This document shows, one piece after another, positions 55,894 through 63,307 of a stretch of DNA of 64,000 nucleotides. Under the pieces are notes generated by a model. It did no database searches, was not told the DNA's origin, and saw nothing but the letters and a program-made list of their open reading frames with translations. Made by a program: the position numbers and the translations under genes. The first letter of the stretch is position 1, and every line of letters starts with the position of its first letter. The DNA comes from Streptomyces sp. NBC_01267. GTDB taxonomy: Bacteria > Actinomycetota > Actinomycetes > Streptomycetales > Streptomycetaceae. The stretch is taken from NCBI RefSeq assembly GCF_036241575.1, contig NZ_CP108455.1, positions 4,467,501 through 4,531,500 of the forward strand. The letters run 5' to 3'.

Positions 55894-57354
55894 ATGGCTT
55901 ATGACGATCTTCGCTCGCTGCTCAGGGCGCTGGAGCGCGATGGCGACCTCAAGCGCATCAAGGCCGAGGTCGACCCCTACCTGGAGGTCGGGGAGATCGT
56001 CGACCGCGTCAACAAGGCGGGCGGTCCCGCGCTGCTCTTCGAGAACGTCAAGGGCGCGTCCATGCCCCTGGCGATGAACGTCTTCGGTACCGACCGCCGC
56101 CTGCTCAAGGCGCTCGGCCTGAAGTCGTACGACGAGATCAGCGGCCGGATCGGCGGACTGCTCAAGCCCGAGCTGCCGCACGGTTTCGTCGGCGTACGGG
56201 AAGCCTTCGGCAAGCTCGGCTCGATGGTCCACGTACCGCCGAAGAAGGTGAAGTCCGAGGCCGCCCCCGTGCAGGAAGTGGTCCTGACCGGTGACGACGT
56301 GGACCTGGACCAGCTCCCCGCGCTCTTCACCTGGCCCGAGGACGGCGGCTCCTTCTTCAACCTGGGGCTGACCCACACCAAGCACCCCGAGACGGGCATC
56401 CGCAACCTCGGCCTCTACCGGCTCCAGCGCCACGACAAGCGCACCATCGGGATGCACTGGCAGATCCACAAGGACAGCCGCAACCACTACGCGGTGGCCG
56501 CCAGGAAGGGCGAGCGGCTGCCCGTCGCGATCGCCTTCGGTGCGCCGCCCGCGGTGACGTACGCCTCCACGGCCCCGCTGCCCGAGGACATCGACGAGTA
56601 CCTCTTCGCCGGGTTCGTGCAGGGCAAGCGGATCGAGATGGTCGACTGCAAGACGGTCCCGCTCCAGGTCCCGGCGCACGCCGAGGTCGTCATCGAGGGG
56701 TGGCTGGAGCCCGGCGAGATGCTGCCCGAGGGTCCCTTCGGCGACCACACCGGCTTCTACACCCCGCAGGAACCGTTCCCCGCGCTGACCATCGACTGCG
56801 TCACGATGCGCAAGCGTCCGCTGCTGCAGTCGATCGTCGTCGGCCGCCCGCCGACCGAGGACGGGCCGCTGGGCCGCGCCACCGAGCGCTTCTTCCTGCC
56901 GCTGCTCAAGATCATCATTCCGGACATCGTGGACTACCACCTCCCCGAGTCGGGCGGCTTCCACAACTGCGCGATCGTCTCGATCGACAAGAAGTACCCG
57001 AAGCACGCGCAGAAGGTCATGCACGCGGTCTGGGGCGCCCACATGATGTCGCTGACCAAGCTGATCGTCGTGGTGGACGCCGACTGCGATGTGCACGATC
57101 TGCACGAGGTGTCCTGGCGGGCCCTCGGCAATACAGACTACGCACGCGACCTGACCGTCGTCGAAGGTCCGGTCGACCACCTCGACCACGCCTCCTACCA
57201 GCAGTTCTGGGGCGGCAAGGCGGGGATCGACGCAACCAGGAAGTGGCCCGAGGAGGGCTACACGCGGGACGGCGGCTGGCCCGAGATGGTCGAGTCGGAC
57301 CCGCAGACGGCGGCGAAGGTCGACCGCCGTTGGAAGGAGTACGGGCTTTCGTGA
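55894..57354 (+). CDS. mqnL: Menaquinone biosynthesis decarboxylase MqnL (UbiD family)
   Basis: 486 residues, UbiD-family decarboxylase that needs prenylated FMN. In the futalosine pathway MqnL removes a carboxylate from the prenylated naphthoate. Characteristic segments are NVFGTDRRLLKALGL, HWQIHKDSRNHYAVA, LPVAIAFGAPPAVTYASTAP, the catalytic Glu region PEGPFGDHTGFYTP, and MMSLTKLIVVVDADCDVHD. The cofactor is supplied by the UbiX homologue at 59157. ATG 55894; the GGAGG at 55872 is rather far, so the start is moderately certain. Overlaps mqnP by 4 bp. Confidence 0.9.
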   Translation: MAYDDLRSLLRALERDGDLKRIKAEVDPYLEVGEIVDRVNKAGGPALLFENVKGASMPLAMNVFGTDRRLLKALGLKSYDEISGRIGGLLKPELPHGFVGVREAFGKLGSMVHVPPKKVKSEAAPVQEVVLTGDDVDLDQLPALFTWPEDGGSFFNLGLTHTKHPETGIRNLGLYRLQRHDKRTIGMHWQIHKDSRNHYAVAARKGERLPVAIAFGAPPAVTYASTAPLPEDIDEYLFAGFVQGKRIEMVDCKTVPLQVPAHAEVVIEGWLEPGEMLPEGPFGDHTGFYTPQEPFPALTIDCVTMRKRPLLQSIVVGRPPTEDGPLGRATERFFLPLLKIIIPDIVDYHLPESGGFHNCAIVSIDKKYPKHAQKVMHAVWGAHMMSLTKLIVVVDADCDVHDLHEVSWRALGNTDYARDLTVVEGPVDHLDHASYQQFWGGKAGIDATRKWPEEGYTRDGGWPEMVESDPQTAAKVDRRWKEYGLS

Positions 57355-58274
57355 GCGCCGATTCAGCAACCCGGGACCTCTTCGGGCCCGAGCCCGCGCC
57401 GCCGGGCCGGGTGAAAGCTTTCCTCAGGCTGGTGATGATCGAGCACTCGGTCTTCGCGCTGCCCTTCGCGTACATCGCCGCGCTGACCGCGATGTTCCAG
57501 CTCGACCGCAGCATCCACTGGGGACGGCTGGTCCTGGTCACGGTCGCGATGGTCGGGCTGCGGACGTTCGCGATGGCCTGCAACCGCATCATCGACCGCG
57601 AGATCGACGCCCGGAACCCGCGCACCGCCACCCGTGAACTGGTCACCGGCGCGGTCTCGGTGAAGTCGGCCTGGACCGGGGCGCTCGCCGCGGTCGTCGT
57701 CTTCCTCGGCGCGGCGGCGGCGCTGAACCCGCTCTGTCTGGCGCTGGCGCCGCTCGCGGTCGTGCCGATGGTGGTCTATCCGTACGGCAAGCGGTTCACC
57801 AACTTCCCGCACGCCATCCTCGGCCTCGCCCAGGCGATCGGCCCGGTCGGGGCCTGGCTGGCGATCACCGGGGAGTGGTCCTGGGACGCGGTGATCCTCG
57901 GTCTCGCGGTCGGCGTGTGGATCGGCGGCTTCGACCTGATCTTCGGCTGCCAGGACGTGCAGGCGGACCGGGCGCACGGCGTGAAGTCGGTGCCGGCCCG
58001 CTTCGGTATCCCGGCCGCGCTGTACGGCGCGCGCGGCTGCCACGTCGTGACGACGGGCCTGCTGGTCTGGTTCGCGGTGGCGACGCACGCCGGGGCGTTC
58101 TTCTGGATCGGGCTGGCGATCGTCGCGGTGGCGTTCGTCTACGAGCACACGGTGGTCAAGCCGCACGACCTGTCCCGGCTGAACCGGGCGTTCTTCAGCG
58201 TCAACGGATTCATCGGCATCGCACTGTTCGTGTGCGCGCTGCTGGACCTGCTGGTGCGCGGCCTGACCGTCTGA
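57351..58274 (+). CDS. mqnP: Menaquinone biosynthesis prenyltransferase MqnP (UbiA family)
   Basis: 307 residues with about eight membrane helices. The two Asp-rich prenyl-diphosphate motifs are NRIIDREIDARNPRTATREL (first; NxxxDxxxD) and DLIFGCQDVQADRAHGVKSV (second). It attaches the prenyl tail to dihydroxynaphthoate-carboxylate of the futalosine route. GTG 57351 overlaps the mqnL stop (GTGA), giving a coupled decarboxylase-prenyltransferase pair. Confidence 0.92.
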   Translation: MSADSATRDLFGPEPAPPGRVKAFLRLVMIEHSVFALPFAYIAALTAMFQLDRSIHWGRLVLVTVAMVGLRTFAMACNRIIDREIDARNPRTATRELVTGAVSVKSAWTGALAAVVVFLGAAAALNPLCLALAPLAVVPMVVYPYGKRFTNFPHAILGLAQAIGPVGAWLAITGEWSWDAVILGLAVGVWIGGFDLIFGCQDVQADRAHGVKSVPARFGIPAALYGARGCHVVTTGLLVWFAVATHAGAFFWIGLAIVAVAFVYEHTVVKPHDLSRLNRAFFSVNGFIGIALFVCALLDLLVRGLTV

Positions 58275-58278
58275 GGTG

Positions 58279-58340
58279 CCGACCGGCCGAGGCGCCCAGC
58301 CGTCCGTGGCGCCGACCGGCCGAGGCGCCCAGCCGTCCGG
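58279..58340. repeat. 33-bp tandem repeat after mqnP
   Basis: Two copies, offset by 33 bp, of a 29-bp unit beginning GCCGACCGGCCGAGGCGCCC, with a decayed third. Located between convergent mqnP and the rhomboid gene, rich in G+C and able to fold; may serve as the terminator for both. Confidence 0.8.
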
Positions 58341-58382
58341 GGGGCCCGGCCGTCCGCGGCGGCGTACGCCGGGTGCGCGGCT

Positions 58383-59000
58383 TCACTGGAGGAGCGGGGC
58401 GGGGGCGGGCTCCGTGGCCCGGCGGCGGAACACGAACGCCGCCGCCACCCCCGCGGCCAGCCCGAACAGATGCCCCTGCCAGCTGACCCCGGTGTTCCCC
58501 GGGGAGATGCCCAGCAGTATCGAGGAACCCCAGACCGCGCCGACCAACAGCCCGGCGCCGATGTCCAGGATCCGGCGGTCCACGAAGCCGCGGACCAGCA
58601 GATAGCCGAACAGCCCGAAGACCAGCCCGGACGCGCCCGCGGTGTTGGTGTGCGCGGGCGCGACCAGCCAGACACCGAGCCCGTCGACCACGACGATCAG
58701 CGCGGCCACCGCGGCGAATCTGCGGATACCGCTCAGCGCGGCCAGGAACCCGAAGACCAGCAGCGGCACACTGTTCGACGCGACATGGGCGAACCCGAAG
58801 TGGATGAAGGCGGAGGGCACCACATCGCGCAGCTCACCGAGCTGACGCGGTTCGACCCCGAACGTGTCCAGCGCGTGCCCCGTCGACACGTCGATCACTT
58901 CGAGCACCCAGAGCAGGGCCACCCACCCGGCCATCAGCTTGGCCGCGGCTCTGACCCGGTCGCCGGTGCCCCACGCGAGCCGATCCGGCGTCGCGGCCAT
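58383..59000 (-). CDS. Rhomboid family intramembrane serine protease
   Basis: 205 residues, six membrane helices. Catalytic Ser124 in AGASGLVFG (GxSG) and His177 in WQGHLFGLAAG; the oxyanion-type helix 2 motif FGFAHVASNSVPLLVFG is present. Cuts single-pass membrane proteins in the family; substrate unknown. ATG 59000 is taken; GAGGAG lies about 18 nt upstream and GGGGG nearer. It interrupts the menaquinone genes on the opposite strand. Confidence 0.85.
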   Translation of the reverse strand: MAATPDRLAWGTGDRVRAAAKLMAGWVALLWVLEVIDVSTGHALDTFGVEPRQLGELRDVVPSAFIHFGFAHVASNSVPLLVFGFLAALSGIRRFAAVAALIVVVDGLGVWLVAPAHTNTAGASGLVFGLFGYLLVRGFVDRRILDIGAGLLVGAVWGSSILLGISPGNTGVSWQGHLFGLAAGVAAAFVFRRRATEPAPAPLLQ

Positions 59001-59156
59001 CGCGGACCCCCACTCCTCGTTCCCTTGCGGGGATCCCTTGTCCCCGTGCCGGGAACGTCCGGGGCACCCTGCTGAGTTCCGGTTCGGGGCCCCACTCGGT
59101 TCGGTTCCCGGGCCGCACCCGGTTCCGGATCCGGGCCGCCGGATAGGCTCGGACCC

Positions 59157-59879
59157 GTGGAGCAGGTGAACGTACACAGTCAGCAGCAGCGTCGGCCCTG
59201 GGTCGTCGGAATCTCCGGGGCGTCCGGTACGCCGTACGCGGCAGCCGTGCTGCGCGGGCTGCTGGACGCGGGTGAGGACGTCGACCTGGTGGTCAGCCGC
59301 GCCTCCCGGCTGACGCTGCTCGACGAGACGGGGATCGCGTTCCGGGACGCGCACTGGCAGCAGGACCTGGGCACCTGGCTGTCCAGGGGCGCCGACGGCA
59401 AGCCGGGCACCTTCGCGGTGGACGCGGTGGGGATGGCGGACGCCGGGCGGGTACGGCACTGGGCCGCCGGGGATCTGGCCGCCGGGCCGTCCTCCGGTTC
59501 GTACCCGGTCAAGGGGATGCTCGTCGTCCCCGCGTCCACCGCCTGTGTGGCCGGGGTAGCGCTGGGGCTCTCGAAGGACCTGCTCCAGCGGGCGGCGAGC
59601 GTGACCCTCAAGGAGCGGCGCCGACTGGTCGTCGCGGTGCGGGAGACCCCGCTCAACGGTCAGACGCTGAAGCACCTGGTGGCCCTGGACGAGGCGGGCG
59701 CCGTGGTGCTGCCCGCCTCACCCGCGTTCTACGCCGGGGCGACGCACATCCAGGACCTGGTGGACTTCGTGGCCGGCCGGGTGCTGGACGCGGCCGGGGT
59801 GCCGCACCGGCTGTACCGCCGCTGGGAGGGAGAGCTCGGAGGCTCCCGCACACAGGATCCGTCACAGGGCCCCGCCTGA
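59157..59879 (+). CDS. mqnM: Flavin prenyltransferase MqnM (UbiX family)
   Basis: 240 residues. Makes prenylated FMN for the UbiD-type decarboxylase. Conserved are GISGASGTPYAAAVLRGLL, the flavin loop around GSYPVKGMLVVPASTACVAG, LSKDLLQRAASVTLKERRRL, VVAVRETPLN and LPASPAFYAGATHIQDLVDF. GTG 59157; a GTG at 59166 skips three residues. The C-terminal 25 residues are variable. Supports the assignment of the UbiD/UbiA pair upstream to menaquinone. Confidence 0.9.
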   Translation: MEQVNVHSQQQRRPWVVGISGASGTPYAAAVLRGLLDAGEDVDLVVSRASRLTLLDETGIAFRDAHWQQDLGTWLSRGADGKPGTFAVDAVGMADAGRVRHWAAGDLAAGPSSGSYPVKGMLVVPASTACVAGVALGLSKDLLQRAASVTLKERRRLVVAVRETPLNGQTLKHLVALDEAGAVVLPASPAFYAGATHIQDLVDFVAGRVLDAAGVPHRLYRRWEGELGGSRTQDPSQGPA

Positions 59880-59986
59880 GGGGACCCCGGTAGCCGCGGC
59901 CGTGATTCGCAGGGTATTTTCCCTGCAAGCCTAAGATTTCAGAAGCAAGCTCGCCATATTCCTGAACAATGGAAGGCTCCAACGGT

Positions 59987-60442
59987 ATGGACGCGGTGGA
60001 CAGGCAGCTCATCCAGGCACTGCGGGAGAACGGCAGGGCCTCCTACGCCGAGCTCGGCCGGCTCGTCGGACTCTCCGGCCCCAGCGTCACCGACCGCATC
60101 AACCGTCTTGAGGCCGCCGGAGTCATCACCGGTTACCGCGCCACCGTCGACGCCAAGTCGCTCGGGCTCGGGGTGACCGCCCTGATCGGCATCTCGCTCT
60201 CGGACGCGGCCGACCACGAGGACGTCGCGCACCGCCTGAAGGACCTCGCCGAGATCGAGGACGCCTGGTTCATCGCCGGTGACGACTCGTACATGCTCAA
60301 GGTCCGGGTCGACGACGTGGACGGTCTGGAGCGGACCATCCGCAGGCTGAGCGGCACCCGGGGCGTCTCCAGGACGCGTACCACGATCGTGCTCTCCACC
60401 AAGTGGGAGAACCGGGTCGGCGAGCTCCCCGAGCAGAGCTGA
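59987..60442 (+). CDS. Lrp/AsnC family transcriptional regulator
   Basis: 151 residues. N-terminal HTH (DAVDRQLIQALRENGRASYA, then LVGLSGPSVTDRINRLE) and a C-terminal RAM ligand domain (ALIGISLSDAADHEDVAHRL and WFIAGDDSYMLKVRVDD). ATG 59987 has GGAAGG 10 nt upstream; the ATG at 59969 lacks a site. Located between mqnM and mqnE in the same direction, so it may control menaquinone synthesis, possibly in response to an amino acid; this is inference from position. Confidence 0.85.
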   Translation: MDAVDRQLIQALRENGRASYAELGRLVGLSGPSVTDRINRLEAAGVITGYRATVDAKSLGLGVTALIGISLSDAADHEDVAHRLKDLAEIEDAWFIAGDDSYMLKVRVDDVDGLERTIRRLSGTRGVSRTRTTIVLSTKWENRVGELPEQS

Positions 60443-60557
60443 CCCGGACGGCCCTGCCGGCCCGGACTGCCGTGCGGGTCCCGCCGCCGGAAACCGGAAA
60501 GGCGGGGGAGTACGGTTGGCTGGTTGTTTACGTACGCATATGGGAGGCGGCCGCTAC

Positions 60558-61736
60558 ATGACTGCATCGATCACCGATGTCGGCCTCAAGCGCGAGCTGG
60601 AGGCGAAGGTCCGGGCCGGTGAGCGGCTGACCCGCGAGGACGGGATCGCGCTCTACGAGACGGACGACCTGGCCTGGCTCGGTGGCCTCGCCCACGAGGT
60701 GCGTACGCGCAAGAACGGCGACGTCGTCCACTTCAACGTGAACCGTCACCTCAACATGACGAACGTGTGCACCGCCTCGTGCGCCTACTGCTCGTTCCAG
60801 CGCAAGCCGGGCGAGAAGGACGCGTACACGATGCGCATCGAGGAGGCCGTCCGCCTCGCCAAGGCGATGGAGGGCGACAACCTCACCGAGCTGCACATCG
60901 TCAACGGCCTGCACCCGACGCTGCCGTGGCGCTACTACCCCCGCTCGCTCAGCGCGCTGAAGGAAGCCCTTCCGCAGGTCGCGCTCAAGGCGTTCACCGC
61001 CACCGAGATCCACCACTTCGAGACGATCTCCGGGATGTCGGCCTCCGACATCCTCGACGAGCTGATCGAGGCCGGTCTGGAGTCGCTGACCGGCGGCGGC
61101 GCCGAGATCTTCGACTGGGAGGTCCGGCAGCACATCGTCGACCACGCCACCCACTGGGAGGACTGGTCGCGCATCCACCGCCTCGCGCACTCGAAGGGTC
61201 TGAAGACCCCGTGCACGATGCTGTACGGGCACATCGAGGAGCCGCGCCACCGCGTGGACCACGTGCTGCGGCTGCGTGAACTCCAGGACGAGACCGGCGG
61301 GTTCCAGGTCTTCATCCCGCTGCGCTACCAGCACGACTTCGAGGACATGAAGGACGGCAAGATCCGTAACCGCCTTCAGGCCCGTACGACGATGGCGAGC
61401 GGCGTCGACGCGCTGAAGACCTTCGCGGTCTCGCGTCTCCTCTTCGACAACGTCCCGCACGTCAAGGTCTTCTGGCCGATGCACGGCGTGCAGACCTCGC
61501 AACTCGCGCTCCAGCACGGCGCCGACGACATGGACGGCTCGGTCGTCGAGTACAAGATCACGCACGACGCGGACAACTACGGCACGCCCAACAAGCTCAG
61601 CCGTGAGGACCTGCTCGAACTGATCCGTGACGCGGGCTTCCGCCCGGTCGAGCGCAACACCCACTACGAGATCGTCCGCGAGTTCGACGGTCCCGACGCG
61701 GACCGCCGGGAGTCCCCGCAGACGATGCGTTTCTGA
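60558..61736 (+). CDS. mqnE: Aminofutalosine synthase MqnE (radical SAM)
   Basis: 392 residues, radical-SAM enzyme of the futalosine pathway that joins SAM-derived adenosyl radical to 3-((1-carboxyvinyl)oxy)benzoate. The 4Fe-4S motif is CTASCAYCSFQRKPGEKDAY (CxxxCxxC), preceded by HFNVNRHLNMTNV. Further typical parts are ELHIVNGLHPTLPWRYYPRS, AFTATEIHHFE, the Gly-rich SLTGGGAEIFD and PLRYQHDF. ATG 60558 with GGGAGGCGG upstream. MqnC, MqnA, MqnB and MqnD are not in the window. Confidence 0.92.
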   Translation: MTASITDVGLKRELEAKVRAGERLTREDGIALYETDDLAWLGGLAHEVRTRKNGDVVHFNVNRHLNMTNVCTASCAYCSFQRKPGEKDAYTMRIEEAVRLAKAMEGDNLTELHIVNGLHPTLPWRYYPRSLSALKEALPQVALKAFTATEIHHFETISGMSASDILDELIEAGLESLTGGGAEIFDWEVRQHIVDHATHWEDWSRIHRLAHSKGLKTPCTMLYGHIEEPRHRVDHVLRLRELQDETGGFQVFIPLRYQHDFEDMKDGKIRNRLQARTTMASGVDALKTFAVSRLLFDNVPHVKVFWPMHGVQTSQLALQHGADDMDGSVVEYKITHDADNYGTPNKLSREDLLELIRDAGFRPVERNTHYEIVREFDGPDADRRESPQTMRF

Positions 61737-61792
61737 CGTCGGCACGCGCCGGCACCCGCACCGCGGACCTTCCGCTGCGGACCCCTGCACGA

Positions 61793-61820
61793 CGGAACCC
61801 CGGCCACGGCCGGGGTTCCG
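61793..61820 (+). terminator. Terminator after mqnE
   Basis: CGGAACCCCGG and its complement CCGGGGTTCCG around CCACGG form a stem of 11 bp or more, followed by CGCTTTTC. Confidence 0.85.
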
Positions 61821-61841
61821 CGCTTTTCTACGCTGGTCCCC

Positions 61842-62366
61842 ATGAGCCTCACGTTTCAGCTGGACCCGCCGATCGACACCGGGCTGCGGGACGGCGTCGT
61901 CGCGCTCTGGGCGGACGTGTCGAACGCCGGCGGCGCCGTCGGATTCGTCCCGCCGGTCAGCCCCGACGACATACGCCCCGAACTCGTCAAGCACCTGGCC
62001 GCGATGGCCGAGGGCCGCACCCGGCTGCTGGTCGGCAGGGAAGCCGACGGCACGGTCGCCGCCACCGCCTTCCTGGCGTACAACACCCACCGTCTGATGC
62101 GGCACTGGATCTGGCTGTACACGGTGATGGTCCACCCCTCCCACCAGGGGAAGGGATACGGGCGCGACCTGATGGAAGCGGCGGCCGGAGCCGCCCGTAC
62201 CTTCGACGGCGTCGAGAGCATCCGGCTCACCTGCCGGGGCGGCACCGGCGTCGACCGCTTCTACGGATCCTGTGGTTACAAGGAGGTCGGCCGGGTGCCC
62301 GGCGCGATCCGCGTCGCCCCCGGGGACGACCGCGACGACATCACGATGTATCTGCCGCTGCTCTGA
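61842..62366 (+). CDS. GNAT family N-acetyltransferase
   Basis: 174 residues. The acetyl-CoA motif A is VMVHPSHQGKGYGRDLMEAA (V(x)HPxxxGxGxG), motif B RFYGSCGYKEVGRVPGAI. The acceptor is unknown. ATG 61842 follows the mqnE terminator by 21 bp, so it needs its own promoter. Confidence 0.88.
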   Translation: MSLTFQLDPPIDTGLRDGVVALWADVSNAGGAVGFVPPVSPDDIRPELVKHLAAMAEGRTRLLVGREADGTVAATAFLAYNTHRLMRHWIWLYTVMVHPSHQGKGYGRDLMEAAAGAARTFDGVESIRLTCRGGTGVDRFYGSCGYKEVGRVPGAIRVAPGDDRDDITMYLPLL

Positions 62367-62524
62367 TCCGGGCGGGTGACCGATCCGGACCGACCGGCTG
62401 ATCAGACCGGCTGATCCGGCCGACACGGCGTGACCGCACCCCGGCCGGGACGGCCACAACTGGGGCGTGCTTCACTTGTCGGGCAGGATCCGATGCCGTA
62501 GGTACGAAGAGAGAGGCCTCAGCC

Positions 62525-62821
62525 GTGTCTGTAGCCAACCCGGGCGCCACGATTCGCTACACCGCGATGCGAATCCTCATCTTCATGGGATCCCTGGTCT
62601 TCTGCGCCCTGCTCGTCCACTTCGGTGTGGTGCCGAAGGGACTCGGCGGCTCCAACGCCGTCTGGACGATCCTGCTCGCGCTGGTCATCTCCGCGCCGCT
62701 GAGCTTCGTCCTGCTGCGCCGGCAGCGCGACAAGATGTCCGAGCAGCTGATCAACAGGGTCGACCGGGCCAAGGCCCGGCTGGAGGCCAACCGTACGCAG
62801 GAGGACGGCCTCGTCCAGTAG
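62525..62821 (+). CDS. DUF4229 membrane protein
   Basis: 98 residues. Two membrane helices (about 15-37 and 47-64), then RRQRDKMSEQLINRVDRAKA, the conserved cytoplasmic segment of DUF4229. Present in nearly all actinobacteria near menaquinone genes, of unknown function. GTG 62525, with GAAGAGAGG upstream. The 19 bp around its stop are partly repeated just after it (GGCCTCGTCCAGT). Confidence 0.83.
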   Translation: MSVANPGATIRYTAMRILIFMGSLVFCALLVHFGVVPKGLGGSNAVWTILLALVISAPLSFVLLRRQRDKMSEQLINRVDRAKARLEANRTQEDGLVQ

Positions 62822-62933
62822 GGCGGCCTCGTCCAGTGGGACGCCGGTCCGCCGGTAGGGTGCCGTTCCCTCCGTAGGACACCGGTCGCGGTACGTAGGA
62901 CACCGTTCCGCGGTACGCCGCGCGCAAGCCGTT

Positions 62934-62984
62934 CGACAGGACCCCGGCACCGGAGCTCATCGCTCCGGTGCCGGGGTCCTGTCG
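62934..62984 (+). terminator. Terminator after the DUF4229 gene
   Basis: A perfect 23-bp inverted repeat (62934-62956 with 62962-62984, loop TCATC), the strongest hairpin in the right part of the window. It insulates the leader-peptide gene downstream. Confidence 0.88.
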
Positions 62985-63033
62985 TTGGCGCTCCTTGCCG
63001 GCGGCGGCCCTCTGCCGTCGGCGACCGGCTGCC

Positions 63034-63076
63034 TCAAAGCCCTGCTTTGAGACTCTCAAAGTTGAAGTGTTAATGT
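63034..63076 (+). promoter_or_regulatory. Promoter and overlapping palindromes of the Cys leader
   Basis: Three alternating half-sites, CTCAAAGC (63033-63040), GCTTTGAG (63044-63051) and CTCAAAG (63055-63061), form two overlapping palindromes. They cover a -35 box TTGAGA (63047-63052); an 18-nt spacer leads to a -10 box TAATGT (63071-63076). Transcription should start at or next to the A of ATG 63084, making the message leaderless. The half-sites suit a dimeric repressor. Confidence 0.6.
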
Positions 63077-63083
63077 GTCCGAC

Positions 63084-63206
63084 ATGAAGACAGCCGCGCG
63101 CCCACATTTCACGAGCATCGTGCTCGTGGAGCGCCTGCATGTCGATCTCTGCCGCTGCATGTCCGCGGCCTGTTGCGCCATGTCCGCGGCCTGTCGCCGC
63201 GTCTGA
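63084..63206 (+). CDS. Cys-rich leader peptide (attenuation)
   Basis: 40 residues: ATG 63084, containing SIVLVERLHVDLCRCMSAAC, TGA 63204. Five cysteines (positions 23, 25, 30, 31, 37). The LVxRLHVDLCR core is that of actinobacterial leader peptides found ahead of sulfur and cysteine genes. The last part is a 7-codon tandem duplication (CATGTCCGCGGCCTGT at 63158-63173 and 63179-63194). No ribosome site; the promoter places the 5' end at the ATG. Likely role: ribosome stalling at Cys codons when cysteine is short, changing the fold of the downstream RNA and opening the symporter gene. Confidence 0.8.
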   Translation: MKTAARPHFTSIVLVERLHVDLCRCMSAACCAMSAACRRV

Positions 63207-63279
63207 ACGGCCTCATGCGGCGGCGCCCCCCCATGTGCTGGGCGCCGCGCCCCCGTCCCCCGTGCTCCATCCCGAGCAC
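63111..63279 (+). promoter_or_regulatory. Candidate attenuator hairpins between leader and symporter
   Basis: Visible hairpins are ACGAGCA/TGCTCGT (63111-63117 with 63121-63127), GCGGCGCCC/GGGCGCCGC (63220-63228 with 63240-63248) and GTGCTC/GAGCAC (63262-63267 with 63274-63279). The loop of the second contains GTGCT (63235-63239), which can pair with AGCAC of the third, and TGCTC of the first with GAGCA of the third. Such mutually exclusive pairings are what an attenuator needs. Confidence 0.5.
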
Positions 63280-63307
63280 ACAGCTGCGTCCTCACCGGAG
63301 TGTTCCC

